Origin: a virus
DNA length: 64,000 nt
Direction: 5' to 3' (one strand)
IMG/VR virus record: IMGVR_UViG_3300027797_000019
Location: 33,024 to 97,023 of that record
Positions 7,828-16,635 of the stretch are shown piece after piece. Position numbers and translations under genes: made by a program. The notes under the pieces are model-generated. The model did not search any database and was not told the DNA's origin. It saw only the letters and a program-made list of their open reading frames with translations. Numbering within the stretch: the first letter of the stretch is position 1; each line of letters begins with the position of its first letter.

Positions 7828-10800
7828 GTCAAGGGCTTGATAATAAAAGTAGTCTGCAGAAGAACAATACCTTTACAAAAGGTATGGTTAAAGACTTTAA
7901 CGACCTATTTGTCGGTGAGGGGTTGTGGACTCATGCCCGTAATGCGGTAAACAATTCACATCTTGGTGAGGTTGGTGTGTTAGGAAATGAGCAGGCAAAT
8001 AGATACTGTACTACAGCTCCCTACACTATAATAGGATTAATCCATAAGTCAAGTAGTGAGTGGATTGTATTTTCTACAAATAATACCGATAGCGAAATTG
8101 GAATTTTTGATGAAGGTTTGTGTAAATACACAAAATCTGTAAATGATAAATGTCTTGGTTTTAAGACAACTAATTTAATTACTGGTGCAGCAAAAGAAAA
8201 CTTTGACTGTACTCACTCTGTTTATTGGCAAGACGGGTTAAATCCTGATCGGTATATTAATCTGGATAATATACCCTATAAGAAGACTGGCGTCAACCTT
8301 TCCCCAGATCCTTCATGTTATATTCCAGAATATTCAGATGAATTGGATTGTGAAAAGACCCTCTTGCAATCTATAGTAGAAACACCCTGTATTCGTATCA
8401 GTAAGGGGAAAGGTGCCGGTCAATTACTTAATGGTTCTTATCAAGCTGTAATCGCTTACTCTGTAAATGGTGTTAGAGTAACGGATTACTTTAAACCAAG
8501 TAATGTTCAATCGCTGTGGAGTCATAGTGGTGTAGGTGGTTCAATGGAAATAGATATTGATGAAATAGACACAACATTTGATGAGTTTGAACTTGTTATG
8601 GTCACTACAGTCAATTTGCAAACTGTAGCTCGCAGAATAGGATATTATAATACTCGTCAAAAGAAAATAGTTCTTGACCTTATAGATCAAGCATGGGTAA
8701 CAATACCCTTGTCTTACATTCCTCTTCAAAATGCACTTTATTACAAGAGTGATAAAATATTTGAGATTAATGGTTACCTACTAAGATCTGGTGTAACAAC
8801 AAGACCTGATTTTAATTATCAACCTTTAGCAAACCAGATTCAGTCTAAATGGGTTTCTGTAGAATATCCTTCTAACTATTACATTAGAGGTGGTAATAAA
8901 ACTTCATACATGCGTGATGAGGTCTATAGCTTCTTTATTCGTTGGATTTATAAAACTGGTCATCGTTCTGCATCTTATCATATTCCAGGTAGAGCACCAA
9001 TAGCAACCGACACGCAAATAGCTACTGGTAATGATGTTTTGCCTGGTGAAACAATAAATTGGCAGGTTTATAATACTGCTACAAAAACAGCGGCTTCAGG
9101 AATACTTCCAGACGGTGGGGTATTATCTTTCACAGGTCAAATGGGGTATTGGGAATCTACAGAAAAATATTCTGATGACAAACCTGATATTTGGGGTCCA
9201 TTGTGTGGTAAACCTATTAGACATCATAAGTTTCCTGATAACGTTACAACACATATACACTCTAACGCAGGTTCGAAAATTTCAATACTAGGTGTTGAAT
9301 TTTTAAATATTCAGCACCCGTTAGATTTAGATGGTAATCCTATAGAAGATATTGTAGGATATGAGATATTAAGAGGATCTCGTGAGGGTAATAGAAGCAT
9401 AGTTGCTAAAGGATTGTTTAACAACATGTGGGAATATGAAATTGATGGACAACCTGGTAAAAAAGGATTGTATCAAAATTTTCCATATAATGACTTGAAT
9501 CCAAATGTGTTTTTAAGAACAGCGTTGAAAAAAGATAATGGTAATAAACCTGATCACAGTTCACTTGCACCGTCAAGTTATCGTAAGGATATTTACTCTT
9601 TTCATTCACCTGATACTACATTTAACAAACCTTTTTTCTCTCAAGGTGCAGTAGAAGTATATACGGTTGAGCATGGCTCTGTTGAAGGTAAATTTGAATT
9701 TCCATATAAGCATCCTAAAAGTAAATTAATTACAGATGGTGCTTTTGTATTTGCATCTGTTGTCGGTGCCGGTATAGCAGTTCTTGCAGCTTTAGGTAAG
9801 GCGACAAACAGGACTGATGTAAGCGCTACATTTCTTGGTGCAGGTGTAATAAAAATATCACAAGCTGAATCAGGAACTGCTACAGCTATTCCTGATATAG
9901 CAAGTATGATTACAGCAAGACCTGTAGGTACAGTTGCTGGTATTCTGTTAGCAGCACCAGCATTAATATATTATGGTGCTCTCGGTATTCAATCTGCTTT
10001 GGAAGCTATTTATGCATTTAGTCCATTTAGGGATTATGCTTTGCAAGTAAACTCTCACGGATTTTACAATAATGCAATACCGATTACTAATAAAGGTAAC
10101 AGGCGTAGAGCAGTTACAGATAATTCTGGAAGATATATTGATCCATTTGTTCAAGCATATGTTGATAATTTGAAGATTAATAATTTATTTAGAAATAAGT
10201 TTGTAGCAGTAAAACTATCTAGTCAATTATCTGACCCACATGTTAATGTTGGTAATAATTCTATTAAGGATAATTCAAGAGTAAGAATTCATGATTTAGA
10301 AAAGCATGATGATCCTACAAATGGCGTGTATAGTAGAAATACATCTGCATATTATGGGGCAATTAAATTGAGCTATGAGAATCAATATGGACAATTAGAT
10401 TCTATTGTTCAGCTTCCTATTGAAAGTTGCATATTCAAAACACAACCTGGTTCAATTAGATATCGAACTGGAGCATTATTTGGAGGAGATGTGTATATTA
10501 ATCGATACACTGAAAAAAATCCATATATGTTTTTTAATCAGTGGTTACTAGGTGAAAACAATGGTACAGAATACAACTATAAGAATTATATTAATGGACC
10601 GTTTCCTCGTTACTGGGCAAACTTAGAAAGGTTTGATTTAAATGATTTTACAATCAAACTAAATTTAAAGAAAGGTTTAGAACTTACTACACCAAGTGAT
10701 TTTCATCATATGGATAGAGCTGGTAGTAAGACTGGTGTTTTTGTACTTAAGCGAGCGTTTTTTTATCTATTTAATAATGGCGTGAGAGATTTCTTTGTGG

Positions 10801-12458
10801 AATCCGAAATAAACCTTGCACATAGAGATTACGGTGAATTGTTACATGAAAAACATTTTGAACCTGAAGGATACTCTGACTACAATGAAATGTTTAGATC
10901 AGATATTATCACTAAAGGTAACTACTATAAATATGATTTTTCTTTAAGCGTATCTAAGCTATATAACAATTTTTCAACTTGGGGTAAAGTACTTCCTAGA
11001 AGTTATGATCCACGAGTTGCGGTAGATTGTTTTGAGTATTATCCGAGTCGAGTTATTTATTCATTACAACAACAGGATGAACTAAAACGTGATAATTGGA
11101 AAGCATATCTTGCAAATAACTATAAGGATTTTGGAGGTAAGGTAAGTAATATCAAAAGCTTAAATGAGAATGGTGCTGTTATTCTATATGAAGATTCAGA
11201 ACCTACTCGTTTTGTAGGCGTAGATACACTTCAAACTCAAGGTGGTACAAAAATTACTATAGGGGATGGTGGATTATTCCAACAGAACATGCAATCCCTT
11301 GTTAACGCTGATGATATTCTAGAATATGGAAGTTGTCAAAGTCATAGATCAGCTATAAATACTCCTTATGGATTGTTTTACATTTCTCAGAAAATTGGTA
11401 AAGTGGTCCAATATGGTGGCGGAGGTTTAGAAGAAATATCTCGTAACGGTATGCGTCTCTGGTTTGCTGAGTACTTACCATCTAAGTTATTGCAAGCATT
11501 TCCTGATTATGATCTCTATGATAATCCTGTTGAAGGAATTGGTTGCCAGACAATATATGATGGTCAGTATGATTTGATCTATTTTACAAAAAGAGATTTT
11601 AAACCATTACTACCAGAAATTAAATATGACATAGAAGCTAAGAAGTTTTATGTTCCTTGTAATTACAATCTAATAGAAAACCAACCTTTAACACCGGTTG
11701 GTAGCAGATGCTATGTTGAACTTACAAATCCTAAATATTTTGAAGATTGTAGCTGGACTATCAGTTATGACCCTAAGTCAAAAGTTTGGGTAAGTTTTCA
11801 CGACTGGCATCCTAGTTTGACATTACCTGCATATGAGCATTTCTTAACAGTTAAAGGTTCAGAGTTTTGGAAACATAATGATCGTTGTGATCTTTATTCT
11901 AACTACTACGGTATTGACTATCCTTGGGAAGTAGAATTTCCTGTGACAAGTGGTAACAATGTAACTACTACAAGAAGTGTAGAATATTTACTGGAGAACT
12001 ACAAATACTATAATGATTGCCAGGACAGTTTTGCTCCTCTTGATCATAACTTTGACAGGGCTGTTATTTATAATAACGAGCAAATATCAGGTGTATTAGA
12101 GTTGCAGGTAAAGCCTAAAAATAATCCTATAGCATTACTGCAGTATCCAATTGCTGGTACTAATTCAGTACAAATACATTACTCAAAAGAAGAGAATAAG
12201 TATCGATTTAATCAGTTTTGGGATCTAACCAGAAACAGATTTGAATTTGTGGGCGGAGCTGTACCAATGTGGATTACCGAAGCTAATGGATATAAAAGGC
12301 GTATTAATCCTACATATATCAATTATGCTAAACCTCCGCTGGAACGTAAGAAATTCCGTCACTACGGAAATAGGTTGTTCTTGAGAAAGAATATAAGTGG
12401 TGAAATAAAAATGCTTCTTAAATTATTTACAACCAAACAACTGGTAAGTTTTAGATAA
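7824..12458 (+). CDS. Giant muzzle-like tail protein (crAss-like)
   Basis: The 1544-residue protein starts with a signature I associate with crAss-like muzzle proteins: FTKGMVKDFNDLFVGEGLWTHARNA in the N-terminus, an early GLIH...STNN...IGIFDEG region, and a YWQDGLNPDRYINLD motif near residue 135. The rest is long, beta-rich and aromatic, as expected for a tail nozzle. Two hydrophobic glycine/alanine-rich segments lie near residues 639-658 and 702-726, which is unusual for a purely structural shell. It follows ring and connector genes and precedes the cargo block, the order known for crAss-like phages. Its stop overlaps the next start (TAATG at 12456-12460). I am fairly confident of a large tail structural protein, less so of the exact assignment. 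Confidence 0.68.
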   Translation: MSQGLDNKSSLQKNNTFTKGMVKDFNDLFVGEGLWTHARNAVNNSHLGEVGVLGNEQANRYCTTAPYTIIGLIHKSSSEWIVFSTNNTDSEIGIFDEGLCKYTKSVNDKCLGFKTTNLITGAAKENFDCTHSVYWQDGLNPDRYINLDNIPYKKTGVNLSPDPSCYIPEYSDELDCEKTLLQSIVETPCIRISKGKGAGQLLNGSYQAVIAYSVNGVRVTDYFKPSNVQSLWSHSGVGGSMEIDIDEIDTTFDEFELVMVTTVNLQTVARRIGYYNTRQKKIVLDLIDQAWVTIPLSYIPLQNALYYKSDKIFEINGYLLRSGVTTRPDFNYQPLANQIQSKWVSVEYPSNYYIRGGNKTSYMRDEVYSFFIRWIYKTGHRSASYHIPGRAPIATDTQIATGNDVLPGETINWQVYNTATKTAASGILPDGGVLSFTGQMGYWESTEKYSDDKPDIWGPLCGKPIRHHKFPDNVTTHIHSNAGSKISILGVEFLNIQHPLDLDGNPIEDIVGYEILRGSREGNRSIVAKGLFNNMWEYEIDGQPGKKGLYQNFPYNDLNPNVFLRTALKKDNGNKPDHSSLAPSSYRKDIYSFHSPDTTFNKPFFSQGAVEVYTVEHGSVEGKFEFPYKHPKSKLITDGAFVFASVVGAGIAVLAALGKATNRTDVSATFLGAGVIKISQAESGTATAIPDIASMITARPVGTVAGILLAAPALIYYGALGIQSALEAIYAFSPFRDYALQVNSHGFYNNAIPITNKGNRRRAVTDNSGRYIDPFVQAYVDNLKINNLFRNKFVAVKLSSQLSDPHVNVGNNSIKDNSRVRIHDLEKHDDPTNGVYSRNTSAYYGAIKLSYENQYGQLDSIVQLPIESCIFKTQPGSIRYRTGALFGGDVYINRYTEKNPYMFFNQWLLGENNGTEYNYKNYINGPFPRYWANLERFDLNDFTIKLNLKKGLELTTPSDFHHMDRAGSKTGVFVLKRAFFYLFNNGVRDFFVESEINLAHRDYGELLHEKHFEPEGYSDYNEMFRSDIITKGNYYKYDFSLSVSKLYNNFSTWGKVLPRSYDPRVAVDCFEYYPSRVIYSLQQQDELKRDNWKAYLANNYKDFGGKVSNIKSLNENGAVILYEDSEPTRFVGVDTLQTQGGTKITIGDGGLFQQNMQSLVNADDILEYGSCQSHRSAINTPYGLFYISQKIGKVVQYGGGGLEEISRNGMRLWFAEYLPSKLLQAFPDYDLYDNPVEGIGCQTIYDGQYDLIYFTKRDFKPLLPEIKYDIEAKKFYVPCNYNLIENQPLTPVGSRCYVELTNPKYFEDCSWTISYDPKSKVWVSFHDWHPSLTLPAYEHFLTVKGSEFWKHNDRCDLYSNYYGIDYPWEVEFPVTSGNNVTTTRSVEYLLENYKYYNDCQDSFAPLDHNFDRAVIYNNEQISGVLELQVKPKNNPIALLQYPIAGTNSVQIHYSKEENKYRFNQFWDLTRNRFEFVGGAVPMWITEANGYKRRINPTYINYAKPPLERKKFRHYGNRLFLRKNISGEIKMLLKLFTTKQLVSFR

Positions 12459-15400
12459 TGGAGAATTTATATAAATACATTTCATTTGATGGTTATCGAA
12501 ACGATAGTCCTGATAGATACAACCCTGTAAATATTATTCCTACAGGTCGTATTTCTATGAGAGATGTTAATTATCCTGTTTTTGGTATAGACGAATATGG
12601 TAATGGAGGTATTATGTATCCTGGTAATGATTATCAGTTTACAGGAAATACTGTTTTAGAAATTCCTATGATGCAGCGTGGGGGACAACCTGTATATGAT
12701 AACATTCCTAGTCCAGCTGTTATGAGGTCTAAAGCTCAAGCAGATCATGAAGCTGATATAGTATTAAGACAGAAAGCTCTTCAACCTATTACAAAGCCAG
12801 TTATTGATTTTATGCAGGAATGGATGAGTTCACCTATGTATAAAGCTATGCTTCAAAAGAGCAACGGTTCTAGTATAGCTAAAGGAAGAGAGAAACAGCT
12901 TCAGACAATGCGTGCACCTGGTTCATTTAATATAGATGTTGACTTAAATCCATATCATGATTGGGTAGATAATTTTTTTGTACCTAGAACTTTAGGTTCA
13001 TACGGTATAAATACCCTTACTGGGGAAAATAAAATCTATATAGATAAAAAAGAGACCGATCCAAAGAGACGTAAAGAAATTGCAGTTCATGAACTTTCTC
13101 ATGCTACTGATAATCCTAATGGTGCTGGTGGAACACCATTATTACCCGCTGCTGATATTGCTAAGATGCAAGCATACAGAGCTGCATTTGATAAAACAAG
13201 GAAATCTAAACCTGAAGACTGGCAGACTGAGTTTTATAACTATTTAGCTGAACCAACTGAAACAAGAGCTAGATTAAATACACTTAGATATCTTGGTAAA
13301 CAAAAAGGTATTTATGATCCTTTTACAGAGAAGATTGATAAAAACAAGTTAGATAAGTTTAACTCACTTTTTTCAAATGATATTTCTTTAAGACAGCTAA
13401 GAGAAATATACTCTGATGAACAGATAACAGATATGCTAAACAGTATTTCTAAAGTACCATCTGTTTCAAGTATCCCTTTAGCAAAAGGCGGTGGACAGCA
13501 CGGTGGTCTCGACAGATGGTTCGCTGAAAAGTGGGTTGATGTTAAGACAGGTAAAGAATGTGGTAGACAAGAAGGTGAAAAACGTAAAGGTTATCCCGCA
13601 TGTCGTCCTTCTAAAAGAGTATCTACTGATACTCCGAAAACAGCTTCAGAATTATCTTCTGCTGAAAAAGCAAGATTTAAAAGAGAGAAAACATCTAGTA
13701 AAAGAATTTCATATAACCATAAGAAAGAAGAAGGTGGTGAGCTTGAATTAGCTCAATATGGATATATGATACCACCTGCTGGATTCAATCTTATGCTTGG
13801 AGCATCAGAGTTATATAACTATTTCTTTGGTGATGAACCTAAAGAAGTAAGTAAACCTCAGGTTAAGAATGTTAGTCCAATGGGTTCTATGTATCAGCTA
13901 TATAATGCTGATTTAAACCAGTTCAAATCACAAAAGACTAATAATGATAAACTAAACCAAAATAACTCAGGAAACATTAATCTTTCATCTGGTAGATTTC
14001 AAGGTGCACAAGTATCGCCAGAAGTGATAAAAGAAGCTGTTGCATCTGCTAAAGCCCAGGGAATAGATCCGTGGTTAATGCTATCTGTAATCGGAAGAGA
14101 ATCAACATTTGGTAGTGGTACTGATGCAAACATAAAAAGAGCAGGTAGTAAATCAAAATTGGTATCTGGTTGGGATGTTGCAGAGAATTATACCCCATAC
14201 GATCCTTTAAGATTTCTTGCAGACAAAAAAGTTCCGGGTGTTAGTACAACTCGTGATGCACACGGTTGGCATTATAAGTTAGATGATAAAGCTGCGTTGA
14301 ATAAATATTTATCACAACATCCTGAATTAGTAGCTCAATATCAAAAGAAAGTAGAGAGTACCCCCGAACTTGGTAATCTTGATAGTTTTGATTTAGCTGC
14401 TAAATTTATTAAAGAACGAGGTCTTGCTCGTTATAACCCTGGAGATCCTAATTATTCTTCAATGGTTAATCAAGACATGAAATTATTACAATCTGACCCT
14501 AAATTAAAAGCATATATGAAAACGCTTGGATATGAGAACGGTGGCGAACTATTTGATATGAAATCAGGTGGTAATGTACCGACAAATCCTTCACTATGGA
14601 GTAAAGCAAAAGCTGCTGCAAAAGCAAAATATGATGTGTATCCTTCTGCATACGCAAATGGTTTTGCTGCTAAATGGTATAAACAGCGCGGAGGTAGTTG
14701 GAAAAAAGCTGCTGAAGGTGGATGCTTTGAATGCGGTGGACAGTTTGCAGAAGGTGGTGTTAACTATAATGACATGTTGAATCAACCAGTATTTATTCCA
14801 ACAAACTTTGTTCAGTTTGGTGGTGTAGCAAATCCACTAAAGCAACTGCAAAATATGGATACGGGTGATAAAATACAATTAGCAAAATTAGCAATGATGT
14901 TTGCTAAAGATGGCGGTGAAGCTGACGGGGGAATGGCACTTACACAAGTAAATGCAATGATTGATAGACTTAATAACCTTAAGAATTTTATTACTCTTGA
15001 ATCAGATTTAGATCCGTGGATCAGTGATAAAATATCTGTAATGAATCATTCTGCTACTGCAATTAATGATTACATGCAATATGGTGAACAAGAAGAACCT
15101 GAGGAAATGAGAGAAGGTGGAGGTATACCTACAAGGTATAAAAATATGGGATTCAGTAAGGTGGGTGTTAAAAAAGAATCTTCTCGTCCTGGTAAGAAAT
15201 GGATGGTACTTGCTAAAAAAGGCGATGACTATAAAGTTGTTCATGGTGGTTACGATGGTATGAAGGACTTTTCTCAACATGGTTCTGAAAAACGTAAAGA
15301 TCGTTTTTGGGATCGTATGGGTGGAAAAGATTCTGCAAAAGCAAAAGATCCATTTTCACCATTATACTGGCATAAGAAGTTTGGTACTTGGGCTGAAGGT

Positions 15401-16552
15401 GGTGAACCTCAGAATGAAGGGTTTCAAGCATTACCCGAAGAAGTGCAAAATAAAATTTTGAAAAGAATGATTGGTGGTGGAGAAGAAGGCGATTGGATGA
15501 CAATTGGTAAAACTACTAATAGAAACATTGCAGCTTATCAAGATAAACCTACCAGGAGCATGGTGAACTTTGGTGCTAATACAACACTTAATCCTACACT
15601 ATATGCTATTGAGGGTATGGATGACAAAGGTTTTTTTGGTGATCTTGCTGCTATTGCATTGGGTGCTGGTGCACTAAATAATGTTGGATTAGGTTACAGA
15701 AAACTTTTGGGTCCTGCATCTAAGACACAGACTCAGATGAATACTAGGACTGGTAAAATGGTAACATCCAATCTCATGGATCGTGATAGTAAGAAATTAA
15801 TGAATCAGTGGGAAAAACCTGAGTTTTATCAAGAACCTGTTCAAGATGAGTTAAGACGAAAGCAAAAAATGAATTTGAGTGTTCCACCGACTGGTGTAGA
15901 TACAATTCCGATGGATAGTTTTGAAAACATGGCAAAGTATGGAGGATATTATGTAAGCAAAATGCTAACCGGTGGTCAACCTATGTTGTCAAAAGATGAA
16001 TGGATGCAACAGAATGGTAGAGGGTTAATGGGTCAAGAATTACAAGATGAAAAAGATTATCAAGCGTATGTGCAACAGTGGCAGCTTGAGAATGAAAATT
16101 CAACAACTCAACAAACGCCTGCAACTACAACAACTACAACCCCTGAAGTAACTACAAGACTTGGTAAATCAAAGATGATTCCAAATCTTGAGTTAGATCC
16201 AGAAGGGCAAGCTCTTGCTTACGGTACTATTTCTGCGATAAGTACAATTGCTAACAGAAAGAATCGTAAAGACACCTTAAAAGAGTACGAAGCAAATCTT
16301 CAAAAGTATGGTAATACTGACTTTAGATTTGATAACAATTATGTCAATCGTGATATGTTTGGTCAATACACTACTAACAGAGCACAAGGTCAAAACTTTA
16401 TTTTAAATAAAACTACTTATGCTCAAGACATGGGTAATCAATTTAATTATGGTTTTGGTACAAACTTTAAAGAAGGTGGTGAATATGATTTAACACCTCA
16501 GCAGATTGCAGCTATCATGGCTGCTGGTGGAGAGATTGAGTTTATTGATTAA
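12458..16552 (+). CDS. Multidomain virion protein: metalloprotease, transglycosylase-like domain and recurrent phage domains
   Basis: This 1364-residue protein is a chain of small domains. A zincin motif HELSH (H211, E212, H215) is followed by AEPTETRAR (E265/E268 as candidate third ligand). Residues about 349-425 (LDRWFAEKW, then CGRQEGEKRKGYPACRPSKR) match what I remember as the DUF5872-type domain of marine and giant viruses. A lysozyme/SLT-like segment lies near residues 525-690, with GRESTFG (E548 as catalytic Glu). Residues about 710-752 carry YPSAYANGFAAKWYK, a short module common in aquatic phages. Residues about 893-978 (RPGKKW to FGTW) resemble DUF5754. Domains are separated by repeated xGG linkers. 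It follows the muzzle-like gene with a TAATG overlap. Peptidoglycan cleavage plus proteolysis during ejection is inferred. Confidence 0.72.
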   Translation: MENLYKYISFDGYRNDSPDRYNPVNIIPTGRISMRDVNYPVFGIDEYGNGGIMYPGNDYQFTGNTVLEIPMMQRGGQPVYDNIPSPAVMRSKAQADHEADIVLRQKALQPITKPVIDFMQEWMSSPMYKAMLQKSNGSSIAKGREKQLQTMRAPGSFNIDVDLNPYHDWVDNFFVPRTLGSYGINTLTGENKIYIDKKETDPKRRKEIAVHELSHATDNPNGAGGTPLLPAADIAKMQAYRAAFDKTRKSKPEDWQTEFYNYLAEPTETRARLNTLRYLGKQKGIYDPFTEKIDKNKLDKFNSLFSNDISLRQLREIYSDEQITDMLNSISKVPSVSSIPLAKGGGQHGGLDRWFAEKWVDVKTGKECGRQEGEKRKGYPACRPSKRVSTDTPKTASELSSAEKARFKREKTSSKRISYNHKKEEGGELELAQYGYMIPPAGFNLMLGASELYNYFFGDEPKEVSKPQVKNVSPMGSMYQLYNADLNQFKSQKTNNDKLNQNNSGNINLSSGRFQGAQVSPEVIKEAVASAKAQGIDPWLMLSVIGRESTFGSGTDANIKRAGSKSKLVSGWDVAENYTPYDPLRFLADKKVPGVSTTRDAHGWHYKLDDKAALNKYLSQHPELVAQYQKKVESTPELGNLDSFDLAAKFIKERGLARYNPGDPNYSSMVNQDMKLLQSDPKLKAYMKTLGYENGGELFDMKSGGNVPTNPSLWSKAKAAAKAKYDVYPSAYANGFAAKWYKQRGGSWKKAAEGGCFECGGQFAEGGVNYNDMLNQPVFIPTNFVQFGGVANPLKQLQNMDTGDKIQLAKLAMMFAKDGGEADGGMALTQVNAMIDRLNNLKNFITLESDLDPWISDKISVMNHSATAINDYMQYGEQEEPEEMREGGGIPTRYKNMGFSKVGVKKESSRPGKKWMVLAKKGDDYKVVHGGYDGMKDFSQHGSEKRKDRFWDRMGGKDSAKAKDPFSPLYWHKKFGTWAEGGEPQNEGFQALPEEVQNKILKRMIGGGEEGDWMTIGKTTNRNIAAYQDKPTRSMVNFGANTTLNPTLYAIEGMDDKGFFGDLAAIALGAGALNNVGLGYRKLLGPASKTQTQMNTRTGKMVTSNLMDRDSKKLMNQWEKPEFYQEPVQDELRRKQKMNLSVPPTGVDTIPMDSFENMAKYGGYYVSKMLTGGQPMLSKDEWMQQNGRGLMGQELQDEKDYQAYVQQWQLENENSTTQQTPATTTTTTPEVTTRLGKSKMIPNLELDPEGQALAYGTISAISTIANRKNRKDTLKEYEANLQKYGNTDFRFDNNYVNRDMFGQYTTNRAQGQNFILNKTTYAQDMGNQFNYGFGTNFKEGGEYDLTPQQIAAIMAAGGEIEFID
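13502..13732 (+). other. DUF5872-like domain coding segment
   Basis: This segment encodes about 77 residues with LDRWFAEKWVDV, a CGRQEGEKRKGYP motif, ACRPSKR and a basic end (SSKRISYNHKK). The Cys/Arg/Lys pattern is strongly reminiscent of a short domain seen in cyanophages, pelagiphages and nucleocytoplasmic large DNA viruses. Its function is not known to me. It lies inside the 1364-residue protein between the zincin and transglycosylase-like parts. Confidence 0.65.
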
Positions 16553-16635
16553 TCCTATGGTAATCTGCGTAAAATATTGTAAATTCTAAATGTAGGGGAT
16601 TTAAATCCGCATGCATTTTTAAACTTTAAAAGTTT
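16553..16635 (+). other. Short intergenic leader inside the cargo block
   Basis: This 83-bp gap is one of the few non-overlapping junctions in the cargo block. It contains two small palindromes, GGATTTAAATCC and AAACTTTAAAAGTTT, the second ending next to the ATG at 16636. There is no clear -7 box. It may affect translation of the 1039-residue protein, but this is weak. Confidence 0.3.
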
